From positions 248,001-312,000 of the forward strand of contig NC_057375.1 in the NCBI RefSeq assembly GCF_016906535.1: 64,000 nucleotides of DNA. Direction: 5' to 3'. The translations under genes and the position numbers were made by a program. Origin of the DNA: Rhizoctonia solani (Eukaryota > Basidiomycota > Agaricomycetes > Cantharellales > Ceratobasidiaceae). The notes below the pieces were generated by a model. The model was given only the letters and a program-made list of their open reading frames with translations, made no database searches and was not told where the DNA came from. Shown one piece after another: positions 54,982 to 64,000 of this stretch (positions are counted from its first letter, which is position 1; every line of letters starts with the position of its first letter).

Positions 54982-57575
54982 ATGAAAATGCAATTTCGAA
55001 GCATCCCGCTCCTTTTGGGAGCGCTTCTCCCGGTGGCTCAAGCTACACTTCGTCAACATACTCTGACGGTTAGTCTGTTCCTCGACTTGTGGAACAGTAT
55101 TGATAGCGGTGGTTTTTAGGTCACCAATGGCACAAGCAACGCCGACGGGCACACTCGTTCTTCGTTCCTAATCAATGGCCAAACTCCCGGGCCGCATTTT
55201 GTCTGGGACGAGGGCGATGATGTTTCTGTGACTGTCATCAACAACGCCGGTGACCCTATTACTATTCACTGGCATGGGTATGCAGTGTTTTCTCCCTTCG
55301 ATCATTCTTTAACCGTTAGAGTAGAATTGAGCAATACGGAACACCTTGGTCTGATGGCGTCCCCGGCCTGGCACAATATCCGATCAGACCCGGCGAGAAC
55401 TTTGTATACAATTTTACTCTCTATCAATCCGGCTTCTATTGTAAGTGATTTCTCGCGACCCAAGTGACATATATAATTAACTTGTTTGAAGGGTACCATT
55501 CTCATTACGTAAGTATTTAGATATTGAACGATGAGAGACTCAACCAATATTTCCATAGAAAATGCAACTCGATGATGGTCTCAAGGGCACTATATATATT
55601 CGTCCGGACCCAAGCAAGCCCAAGCCATTCAACCAAATCTCCAATGATACAACTATTCTCGGACAACTCAAGAACGCTGAACTCAACCCCTTGATGCTTA
55701 ACATGTAAGTATAATACTATAGCTCATGGATAAATACTGAGGCTAGTATCACTTAGCTATGATTATAAACATTACACTTCGGAATACTGGATGTCCGAAT
55801 GGGAACGGACTGATGTTGAGCAACTTTGTATTGATAACATCATCGGTACGCAACTCCCTTCAACATGTCCACTATAATTACTAAAGTTTCCTATGCAGTT
55901 AACGGCAAAGGACAGGTTCAATGCCCTAATTTGGATGAAATAACCGGCCTAGCCGCCTCATATCAGAAACCATTGACTAAGAAAGGGTACGCAGTTCACT
56001 TATTCAAATGCTTAGTTGCAGTTTTCTAACACCTTTCCTAGCTGCGTATGTTCGGAGATCTCGTGTCGGTATTCGAAACGCTAACGGTCGATTTCAGATG
56101 TATCCCAATAACACACTAATGTTCCCTTACTCGGACTCCAAGGTCGGGAATACAAACGAAGAGATGTCTTAAATTCCTTATTAATGATCCCGTAGCCCTC
56201 AACAGTTGACCCAAAAATGTGGTATGATTGTACAAACACAACTACGCCTTTTGAGGTTTTCACTGCCAAGGAATCCGATGGCTGGGTTTCATTCATTTTG
56301 CTAGTATGCATAGATTCTCTACGCGGCCCTCTTTACTAGCACTAACCCGGATGGTGAATTAGAATAGTGGCGCACTTTGGGACCTGCGAGTGTCCATCGA
56401 CTCACACCAGCTGTACTTCTGTAAGTTTTGTCCTACCTTACCTGATGAGACTTTAATTAAATTGCATGTGCATACAGTCGCTGCTGATGGCCACTACACC
56501 CAAATTCAAGTTGCGACCTCAGTCCTTATCCCTATCGGCGAACGCTACCAGTTTTTCGTTAAACTTGACCAAACACCCGGAGATTACATCATTCGTACTG
56601 CCGCGGTCGTACTGCCCCAACTCATCAATGGATATGCCATCCTCTCCTATACTAGTACAGGCACTACTGGCGCTGGTCTCGTCAGCGCTACTACTCTTCC
56701 GGCCACCAAGACCCCTGTAAGCAACTAGGTGACTCATGCAAACTTTTGCTAACCAGTTGGTCTAGTACATCGACTACGCTGGCGGTATCATCAACGGCGG
56801 CGTTGACCTTATAACCGCCAACCTGGCCCCTTATCCTCCTAATCCTCCTCCTCAAGGCAGGGCCGATCTAACTTTGTCCCTCAATGTGACACGTACTAGC
56901 GAGTTTGGATGGGTTCTCAATGGTAAGCCTACCAGTACTTTGGAGCAATGGTTCAACTAATCCATAAATAGGCAACACATGGAATCAGCCCGCCGATGAT
57001 TATACACCCCTCCTTTTCCAACCAAGCGAGATCGCATCCCTCGATCCCAAAGTGTATTTTTCATACGCAAACGGTACCTTGGTCGATCTTATTTTCACTG
57101 TCACAGCTGGAGATCCTGCAGCTCATCCTCCTCATCCTATGCACAAGCACGGTGTCAAGGCTTGGTTGCTTGGCTCTGGTACTGGCGAATTTCCATATGC
57201 GACCATCCAAGATGCTGTCGATGCTGGGTATAGCGGTATCAATATTAAAAACCCTCCTCTACGTGATGACTTCCCTACTGTAAGTAAACGGGACACATAT
57301 TTCCAGTCGATGAGCCTAACGTCATACATATAGCCTGGAGATATCACCGGAAAGGCATGGATGGCAGTTCGTTTCCGCGCTGTTGACCCGGGCCCAGTTA
57401 TTCTCCACTGTCACATCGACCCCCACCTTGCGACTGGCATGGTTATCGGTACGTTAAAACACCTTACACGTTGTAGCAGGTGCTGATCTTTGGTCAATCA
57501 GTTCTGCTCGAAGGTGCTGAGAAGACTACAAGTGGCTATGTCCCAAGCTATTATCTTGCCAAGAACAAACCGTGA
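54982..57575 (+). CDS. Secreted laccase-like multicopper oxidase (602 aa, 16 exons)
   Basis: Exons: 54982-55068, 55120-55277, 55325-55440, 55492-55508, 55559-55704, 55757-55845, 55899-55986, 56042-56045, 56098-56142, 56196-56303, 56363-56420, 56478-56716, 56766-56922, 56972-57279, 57334-57448, 57502-57575. They sum to 1809 nt with no stop. A signal peptide ([13 protein letters not shown]) leads. Copper ligands are in HWHG (79-82), WYHSHY (121-126), HPMHKHG (492-498) and [12 protein letters not shown] (565-576), the last giving the type-1 Cys566 and axial Met576. Such enzymes oxidise phenols or metals and reduce oxygen to water outside the cell. Exon 4 is 17 nt, and exon 8 appears to be only 4 nt (Gly-Cys junction at 234-235). 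Substrate cannot be told from sequence. Confidence 0.9.
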
Positions 57576-57867
57576 TTGCTTTGTATCCAGATACTGCACT
57601 TTAATTCCGTCCAGTATAGAGTTCCGCATTTGCCCTTAGGATTTAGTGTGTTAAATATTTATTTATTTTTCGTTTTCTGGCTTCCTTCGGGTTAGCACGT
57701 TGTTTTTGACCCTATACTCCAAACCGAGCTTGCTGAAGCCACACACGCCGAGTACAATAACCTTCCGGCGCTAGGACTCATATGCGTCTTAAAATTATTG
57801 AAATGCACTATGTATAGCCACGCTACGTAGGTCTCCATCACTGGTCCGAGGTGGGTGCAGGTGGATG
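57576..57867 (+). other. 3' flank of laccase-like gene
   Basis: 292 bp to the copia LTR; probably holds the polyadenylation region. No further gene is seen. Confidence 0.5.
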
Positions 57868-58139
57868 TGTTGAAATATCTTGTAAATACTAGATTCTTCT
57901 AGTATATTCCATGCGCAGTAATCGAGTCAGTAAGTACGAGTCATTCAGTGCGCAGTCATATGCGCAGCACTTTACCATATGACTCGGTAGGTTTCTTAGG
58001 ATATATAAAGGCCCGCATACGAGCCCTCTATCCTCACCCCTCTCTCTACTTCTCTTTTATTGTCTTTACTATTTGTATACGATTTATATTAGTTTAGAAA
58101 TACATTTATATATTCATCTATATACATAGCATTTCAACA
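57868..58139 (+). repeat. 5' LTR of a Ty1/copia element
   Basis: A 272-bp LTR with inverted termini TGTTGAAATATC and GCATTTCAACA and a TATATAAAGG box near 58002. It is the same family as the solo LTR at 28404-28671. The 3' LTR and target duplication are beyond the window. Confidence 0.92.
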
Positions 58140-58152
58140 GGTTATGAGCCCC
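58140..58152 (+). promoter_or_regulatory. copia primer-binding site (half-tRNA type)
   Basis: GGTTATGAGCCCC directly follows the LTR. It is complementary to the anticodon stem-loop of initiator methionine tRNA (GGGCTCATAACC), as known for Drosophila copia and Ty5, which prime with a cut tRNA. Confidence 0.65.
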
Positions 58153-58219
58153 GATTGTACGCTCAATAACCAACTGTAGATAGATAGATATATAACACAC
58201 TTACTCGAGTATATTAAAC

Positions 58220-59294
58220 ATGGCCGAAGCTGTAGCAAGCACTTCAGCCCCCGGTGCAGCTAGTGGAACGCACCGGATTGCACCCCTTCGGGGAACTGAG
58301 AACTATAATATGTGGCGCATACAGATGGAAGATATATTATCAGATCTTGATCTATATGGCTACGTAAACAAGACGATTATTGTACCTAGCAAGACTGTGC
58401 TGAAAACCGAAAGAAACCGGAAAGATGACAAGGGCAAACCATTGCCCGACTATGAATATACAGCAACTAACGACGAGTACACGAAATGGATTAAAGCCGA
58501 CCAAAAAGCATTATCAAATATAAGATTAAGAGTCAACGGAAGTGTACTAAACCTAATACAGGGATGCACAACGTCCGCCAACGCTTGGAACGCCCTCGCG
58601 ACGACTTACCAAGTCAAGGGAACGGTTGGACTTATTGACCTACAAAGAAAGTTCTTCAGTCATTGAATGACTGATGGCGAAGACATCAAGGAACACATCC
58701 AACGCATGCGCAGATGGTTCCAACAAATAAACGATATTAGTCCCGGCTCATGCACTGAAGCCGACTGGATCACAACATTGATAGCAAGCTTACCTGATTC
58801 ATGGGATTCGTTCTCCCAATCAGTAAGTTTCCAATTTGATCTACAAGATAGCAGCGTGCTATCAAACCAAGTAAATGACATTAGATTGCGCATAACAGCT
58901 GAAGCACATAGAAAGAACGCCCAAAACCCAGAAGGGAAAGCATTCTTTAGTACAAACAAAGCAAGCTTCAATAAACCTATACGTACCGGCAGTAAGGGAC
59001 CAGATAAGTCCAAGTCTAAATGCAACAACTGCGGCAAGATAGGACACTGGGCAGCCAAATGTAGGGGCCCAGGTGGAGGTGCATACAAACCCGGTCAGAA
59101 CAATGGCAAAGGAACAAATAGAAAGTTCAATGCACCAAATAAAGCCCAAAACGGCAATGCAAGGACGCATATAGCCATTGAAGACAATAACAACCATGCC
59201 AACTATGCGTTCTCAACCCTTGAGAATTTGAATCTATATGGAAGTAAGCCAACAAACACCTGGATTGCTGATAGTGGAACGACAACTCACATAG
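58220..59294 (+). pseudogene. copia gag-pol 5' part, interrupted by a gypsy element
   Basis: ATG 58220 opens a UBN2-type copia Gag (NYNMWRIQMEDILSDLDLYGYV, LRVNGSVLNLIQGCTTSANAW). A TGA at 58664-58666 interrupts it, where the related copy at 26849 has TGG. The frame continues through the capsid-like part (FQQINDISPGSCTEADWITTL) and a CCHC knuckle (CNNCGKIGHWAAKC) into the start of the aspartic protease (WIADSGTTTHI). There it is cut at 59294 by the LTR of a family-1 gypsy element. The rest of pol is not in the window. Confidence 0.92.
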
Positions 59295-59946
59295 TGTTAT
59301 AACCTCCTAACATATACCATTAGAATCGCCTGAATTTTCTACTATTTTTAGTATTTTTTACGGACTCAATATCTCATGTTTTTCAATCACGTGATCTCGG
59401 CGCTTATTCATGCCGAGATGCCGCGCCAAGATGCCGTGCCAAGGGCGCTTAGGAGAAATCCACGCTTCTGCGCAGCCTGCAGCATGCTTCTCTTTTCACA
59501 TGGACGCTTCCTTATCTCACGCACAGACCATGTACATACTTTCTCATTTTCCTATATAAACAGCAGGAAAATTGCTTGGAGACCCCAAGTTGATTTTACC
59601 TTGTCTCATATTCATTGAGGAGGATTAGTCAGCCAGCTAAGTAGCAGGCCCCCAGTAGTACTCAGACGCTCACCACCCCTTAACTCACCACACCTCCAGG
59701 CCTAAGGCCCCCTTGCATTAGTTAGTAGTAGTAGCCCGCCTTAAAGCGGAATTAGTTTAGCCTTATCAGTAGATTACGTACGTGTTGCTTGTAGTAGTAC
59801 AGCCTTAAGTGCCTGACTCCACTAGCGTGTGCCCACCTTACAGTGGTGCATGACATTGTAAAATCGACTTGCTGTAGGCTTTGATTGACAACAAGAGGAC
59901 CTCCAGTACTAGCACGAGGGAAATCACGTGAACGGACTCGCCTTTT
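59295..59946 (+). mobile_element. Family-1 gypsy element, 5' end only, itself interrupted
   Basis: A complete 561-bp 5' LTR (59295-59855, TGTTATAACC to GTGCATGACA) plus 91 bp of internal sequence starting TTGTAAAATCGACTTG. It inserted in the copia protease; the preceding CATAG (59290-59294) is the likely target duplication, whose partner lies outside the window. It is broken at 59947 by another family-1 element in the opposite orientation. TATA at 59553, self-primer segment 59586-59599 and primer site 59858-59871 pair with one U-G wobble. Confidence 0.9.
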
Positions 59947-60507
59947 TGTTGTACACCACGGTGATGTGGGTACTCGCTAGTGGTGGGCGCTTACGGCCGT
60001 AACTACTACAACACTGCTTATCTAATCTACTGTATCTAAGGCTTATACTACTGGTTGCGTAAGGCAACGTTCTACTAACTACTGGCAAAGGGGGCTTAGC
60101 CCAGGAGGTGTGGTGAGCGTAATAAGCGGGGTTAACTTCTGGACTACTGGGGGCCGGCTACTTAGCTGGCTGAGAGTGCTCCTCCTCAATGGTATGAGAC
60201 AAGGTAAAATCGACTTGGTGTTTCCAAGCAATTTCCCTGCTGTATATATAGACAATGCGCACTATCTACATGGTCTGTGCGCATGAGAGAAAGAAGTATA
60301 GAAGACAAATGAGAAGCGTGCTGTGGACTGCGCAGAAGCATGGATTTCTCCTAAGCGCCCTTGGCACGGCATCTCGGCGCGGCATCTTGGCATGATAAGC
60401 GCCGAGATCACGTGATCGAAAAACATAAGATATTAAGTCCGTAAAAATACTAAAAAATAATAGAAAATTCGTCCGATTCTGATGGTATATGTAAGGAGGT
60501 TATAACA
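59947..60507 (-). repeat. 3' LTR of the minus-strand family-1 element
   Basis: A 561-bp LTR, TGTTATAACCTCC to GGTGTACAACA on the minus strand, next to the polypurine tract AAGGGGGGGGCAA. Confidence 0.93.
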
Positions 60508-60518
60508 TTGCCCCCCCC

Positions 60519-63500
60519 TTAAAGGCTCTTGGCGGAGTCACAAGCCTTTTTCAGTCGCGACTTGTTGAAGCGTTGGATCTCCTGACTATGCTTGAGTAGC
60601 TCCTCTGGTTCCCATGAGTTATCTTTGGGTCCATATCCTTTCCATTTGATTAAGTAAAACCATTTACCCCGTTGTCTTTTGGAGTCAATGATTTGTTCTA
60701 CCTTGTATTCCTCTTCTCCCTCTATTGTTTCAGGGGGAGGTTGTTCTGGGAATGGCTGGCTTGGGTTTTCGTGGACTTTGGACAATAGCCCCACGTAGAA
60801 TACGTTGTGGATCTTCAGGGTCTCCGGTAATTTTAGACGATAAGCGTGGCTGGAGATCTTTTCTAGGATTTCAAATGGTCCTAACCTCCTTGGGTCTAGT
60901 TTATTGGAGTTGGTTTGTAGTTCCACATTCTTTCCGTCCAGCCAGACTTTTTCGCCAATGGAGTACTCCGGTGTGGTTCCTTTTAATCCTGCCATTTTTT
61001 CTTTTGTCATTCGTAGAGCGGATTCTGCCTCTTTCCATTCCTGGGCCAGGGTATCAGCCACGTGGTCAGCTTCTGGTATGTTTGTTGGCACATTGGATGG
61101 GCTCATCACAGGGTTTCTCCCGTAGACTAACTCAAAGGGGGTTTTTCCAGTGGCGGAGTGTCTAGCGTTGTTGTAGGCGTATTCCGCTAATGGTAGCCAT
61201 GTAGCCCAGTCCGAGTGGTCCGCTGTGACATAAGATCTGAGGTAGAACTCAATGAATTGATTCACCCTTTCTGTCTGTCCATCTGATTCTGGATGGTAGG
61301 CCGAGGAGAAAGCGGGTTTGATCCCAAGGCGTTGGTAGAGAGCTCTCAGGAATTTCCCAGTGAAGGTGGTTCTGCGGTCCAAGACTGTTTTGATTGGCAA
61401 TCCATGAAGCTTCCAGACATGCGTGATGAACAGGTCTGCCAGACCCTTAGCTGTGACTTTCTTCGTGGTAGGGATAAAGTGTCCAAATTTGGAAAAGGAG
61501 TCAATGACCACCAAGATTGCGTCGTACCCATTTGACTTTGGGAATCCTGTGATGAAGTCATACGAGATGGTGTGGAAGGGAAATGGTGGGACTTTGAGGG
61601 GTTTCAGGGCAATTGCCGGCGCGTGGGCTCTTCGATTTGCTTGGCATATTGGACAGCACTCAACCCATTCTTTTGCTGAGGACTTCATGCCAGGCCACCA
61701 GTAGGACCTACTGATCAGTTTGAGTGTCCTTTGTTGTCCTGGGTGGCCCGCTAGTGGGGAATTGTGAAATTCTCTTAGCAGTTGTTCTTTAAGGGGTTCT
61801 GAGTCCGGTACCACTAGTTTCCCACAATACCATAGGAGGTCCTCTTCCCAGTCATAATCCCGATAGGCTTTCCAAATAGAGGGGGGTGCGTTATCTGCGT
61901 CCTCTGTTAGGAACTGGATGATGGGTTCCAGGGAAGGGTCTTCCCTTAACCTGTTCCGGATTTCCGTGACGATCTCAAGTTCTGCCTCTGATGTATTGGC
62001 AAAAACCTCTGATGGTAGCATGACTTCTGGTTCTACTGGGGAGTCTATGTAGTCTGACCTTCTGGAGAGGGCGTTGGGTTTTCCTGATTGTTTCCCTGGG
62101 CAATAGTGTATTTCAAAGTTGAAATTGCTCAGGAAAATCCGCCAACGTGCGTGCCTTCTGTTGAACGTCCGTGCCTGCATCCAATATTCCAGGTTTCTAT
62201 GGTCTGTGAACACCTGGATTGGCCTGTCCGTCGCCTCAAGGAAGATCCGCCATTCCTCTAATGCCTTGATTATGGCTAGGAGTTCCTTGTCATGGGTGTC
62301 ATAATTAGCTTCGGCGCCGGAGAAAGATTTGGACATGTAAGCCACTGGGTGTAAGCGGTTATCCTCCCCTCTTTGACTAAGGATTGCTCCCATGGCTATT
62401 CCTGACGCATCTGTTTCCAGGTAGTAGGGCAAATTGGGGTTCGAGTGGATCAGAACTGGTGCCTTGGTGACCAATGCTTTGAGTTCCTGGAAAGCCTGTT
62501 CTTCTAATACGTCCCATGACCACGGGGAATCCTTTTTGGTGAGGTTGTGTAAGGGGCGTGCAACAGAGCTGAAGTTGGGGATGAAACGCCTGAGGTAATT
62601 AACAAAACCTAGGAAGGCTTGGACCTGTTTGACCGTTTTGGGCGTGGGCCAGGAGGTAATGGCCTCAATCTTCTTTTGGTCCATTGAGAATCCAGCTGGG
62701 GAAATGACAATACCAAGGTAGTCCACCGTTGTGACATGGAAGTGGCATTTGGAGAGTTTACAGAACAACTGGTTCTTCATCAACCGTGAAAGGACTTCCC
62801 TGACATGGGAAGGGTGGTCCTCAGGCTTCTTGGAGAAGATCAGTATGTCGTCCAAATAGATAACCACCGTGACATTGATGAGGTCTCTGAACAGGTCGTT
62901 CATGAAGTGTTGGAAGGCGGCTGGGGCGTTGGTAAGGCCAAAAGGCATCACTAGATATTCAAACAGCCCGTATTTAGTCCTGAATGCCGTCTTCCATTCA
63001 TCCCCTTCTTTAATTCTGACGTTGTTGTAACCCCAGCGCAGGTCAAGCTTTGTGAATATTTTGGCATGTCTTAGCTTTGCCATCAGGTCGTCCTGTCTTG
63101 GGAGTGGGTACACGTTCTTGTGAGTGACGTCATTGAGTTTTTGGTAGTCCACAACCAATCTAAGGGATCCGTCTGCCTTCTTTACAAACATGACTGGGGC
63201 GCCCGTGGAGGAAGTACTGGGGCGGATCTTGCCCGTTGCTAGTTCTTCGTCAATATGTTGTTTGAGGGCCTTAGACTCCGCGTCAGTCATGCCATAAAGG
63301 GGACCTGGGGATAATTTGGCATCCGGAACAAGGTCTATAGATATGTCATACTCCCTGTGTGGAGGGAGGACCTTAAATTCTTCTTCGCCAAAGACCTTGG
63401 CAAACTCATGGTACTGTTCCGGAAGATTGGCTAAGGGATCAGGGTCTGCCTCTTCTTTGGATGCAATCTGAATTTGTTCGGGGAAGGTAACCGTCCCTAG

Positions 63501-63932
63501 GGACCAATCAATCAAGGGTGACTCCTGAGTGAGCCATGTCATGCCGAGGATAGCCAGGGTGTTGCCTATGGGGCAAACCAGGAAGGGAATGTGGTGGAGA
63601 TGGCCATTGGCCAAGACCGCGAGTTGGACCTGGTGCCATATGCAACCAGTCTGAGATATGGTACCATCTAACATCCTCACTACCCGTGGATTTTTGAGTA
63701 GGGTTTTTGGGATTTTCAATTTTTCTACTAGAGTGGGGGATATAAAATTGGAGGTGGCGCCGGAGTCAATGAGGGTTTTGATGGGGTCCGTCGGATAGTC
63801 ACGCAGTATCATGTCAAGAAAGAGTAGGGGTTTTTTGTTTGAGTCCATTGCAATATTTACAAATTCTGAGACCGATACATGCGATTCTAAATTAGAGACC
63901 AAGGGCTTGACGGTAGCTCTTGGCCTTACTCT
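60519..63932 (-). CDS. Pol polyprotein of family-1 element (full length)
   Basis: A 1138-codon minus-strand frame, the same length as Pol at 9535-12948. It contains protease (LIDSGATSNFI), reverse transcriptase (YLDD in VVIYLDDILIF), RNase H (YLETDASGIAMGAILSQ), integrase finger (GHPGQQRTLKL... CCPICQ), integrase core (VIDSFSKFGHF, LDRRTTF, YHPESDGQTERVNQF) and chromodomain (EEYKVEQIIDSK... YLIKWKGYGPKDNSWEPEEL). No stop is present. The second core motif reads DRRTTF where relatives have DRGTTF or DQGTTF, keeping the aspartate but placing arginine next to it; the effect is unknown. Entry from gag would need a -1 shift at 63932-63938. Confidence 0.93.
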   Translation of the reverse strand, partial: RVRPRATVKPLVSNLESHVSVSEFVNIAMDSNKKPLLFLDMILRDYPTDPIKTLIDSGATSNFISPTLVEKLKIPKTLLKNPRVVRMLDGTISQTGCIWHQVQLAVLANGHLHHIPFLVCPIGNTLAILGMTWLTQESPLIDWSLGTVTFPEQIQIASKEEADPDPLANLPEQYHEFAKVFGEEEFKVLPPHREYDISIDLVPDAKLSPGPLYGMTDAESKALKQHIDEELATGKIRPSTSSTGAPVMFVKKADGSLRLVVDYQKLNDVTHKNVYPLPRQDDLMAKLRHAKIFTKLDLRWGYNNVRIKEGDEWKTAFRTKYGLFEYLVMPFGLTNAPAAFQHFMNDLFRDLINVTVVIYLDDILIFSKKPEDHPSHVREVLSRLMKNQLFCKLSKCHFHVTTVDYLGIVISPAGFSMDQKKIEAITSWPTPKTVKQVQAFLGFVNYLRRFIPNFSSVARPLHNLTKKDSPWSWDVLEEQAFQELKALVTKAPVLIHSNPNLPYYLETDASGIAMGAILSQRGEDNRLHPVAYMSKSFSGAEANYDTHDKELLAIIKALEEWRIFLEATDRPIQVFTDHRNLEYWMQARTFNRRHARWRIFLSNFNFEIHYCPGKQSGKPNALSRRSDYIDSPVEPEVMLPSEVFANTSEAELEIVTEIRNRLREDPSLEPIIQFLTEDADNAPPSIWKAYRDYDWEEDLLWYCGKLVVPDSEPLKEQLLREFHNSPLAGHPGQQRTLKLISRSYWWPGMKSSAKEWVECCPICQANRRAHAPAIALKPLKVPPFPFHTISYDFITGFPKSNGYDAILVVIDSFSKFGHFIPTTKKVTAKGLADLFITHVWKLHGLPIKTVLDRRTTFTGKFLRALYQRLGIKPAFSSAYHPESDGQTERVNQFIEFYLRSYVTADHSDWATWLPLAEYAYNNARHSATGKTPFELVYGRNPVMSPSNVPTNIPEADHVADTLAQEWKEAESALRMTKEKMAGLKGTTPEYSIGEKVWLDGKNVELQTNSNKLDPRRLGPFEILEKISSHAYRLKLPETLKIHNVFYVGLLSKVHENPSQPFPEQPPPETIEGEEEYKVEQIIDSKRQRGKWFYLIKWKGYGPKDNSWEPEELLKHSQEIQRFNKSRLKKACDSAKSL

Positions 63933-64000
63933 TTTTCCGACTCGTCCTGGGCCACCTTGGCAGTTTCCTTGGGAGTGGCCTTCCAACCATTACGGCACTG
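63926..64000 (-). CDS. Gag C-terminal end (partial)
   Basis: The window ends in the gag frame (CRNGWKATPKETAKVAQDESEKE, stop TAA at 63926-63928), which begins with the last cysteine of the zinc knuckle. The shift site reads G GAA AAA rather than G GGA AAA, so the P-site codon no longer re-pairs perfectly after a -1 slip. Confidence 0.85.
   Translation of the reverse strand, partial: QCRNGWKATPKETAKVAQDESEKE

Larger units (their letters stand above)
59947..64000 (-). mobile_element. Family-1 gypsy element, minus strand, running off the window
   Basis: The 3' LTR (59947-60507), whole pol and the end of gag are present. It inserted into the leader of the family-1 element at 59295. The adjacent CTTTT (59942-59946) is the likely target duplication, with its partner off the window. 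Confidence 0.93.

Noticed and set aside
54702..55073. 123-aa plus-strand frame upstream of the laccase
   Set aside because: It overlaps exon 1 of the oxidase in a different frame and has no recognisable domain or start context.
56022..56097. Alternative laccase model with a 35-nt intron and no microexon
   Set aside because: It keeps frame but needs an unusually short intron, reads through a consensus donor and branch site, and inserts residues I would not expect in the family.

Overview
The window looks like a repeat-rich stretch of a basidiomycete nuclear genome. The evidence is short introns (about 47-60 nt) with CTAAC/CTGAC-like branch sites, a NACHT-WD40 gene, a WASP homologue, a multi-exon multicopper oxidase, and many Ty3/gypsy chromoviruses of the Tf1/sushi type. 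A Rhizoctonia-like Agaricomycete is my best guess; that rests on familiarity with such proteins, not on a search. I found no rRNA gene, functional tRNA gene or CRISPR array.

Layout. 1-19447 is nested LTR retrotransposons: the 3' end of a family-1 gypsy element (1-3673); a family-2 element (3736-16596, TSD ATCTG) interrupted by an intact family-1 element on the minus strand (8964-15220, TSD CACCC, LTRs identical by eye); then a dispersed LTR-like repeat and old LTR relics. 19448-21393 is anonymous. 21394-26082 is an intact 7-exon NACHT-WD40 (NLR-like) gene. 26461-37359 is a decayed Ty1/copia element carrying a 533-bp LTR-like insertion, solo LTRs, and a decayed family-2 element (29752-36155, TSD TATAC). 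37551-46226 is a three-level nest: a solo LTR holding a solo LTR holding a decayed family-3 gypsy element, each with its own TSD (ATTTC, GCTTG, ATATG). 46938-51184 is a gene island with a WASP homologue and a four-helix membrane protein gene. 51185-54981 is mostly anonymous, with one weak candidate for a small secreted protein. 54982-57575 is a 16-exon laccase-like multicopper oxidase. 57868-64000 is a copia element split by a family-1 gypsy element, itself split by another family-1 element on the minus strand that runs off the window.

How the parts work together. In each gypsy family 1 and 2 copy that can be tested, the sequence just inside the 5' LTR is complementary to an LTR segment lying 33-34 nt downstream of a TATA box, where the RNA 5' end is expected. 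This is the arrangement expected for Tf1-like self-primed reverse transcription, and the two arms co-vary between two family-2 elements. Families 1 and 2 also carry a G GGA AAA slippery site just before the gag stop, with pol in the -1 frame. The element at 8964-15220 appears complete and could supply proteins to damaged relatives.

The host genes seem unrelated to one another: an NLR-like surveillance protein, an actin nucleation promoter, an unknown membrane protein and a secreted oxidase. All gene models were made by hand from splice signals and frame continuity; each of the three complete host gene models closes without a stop or phase break.
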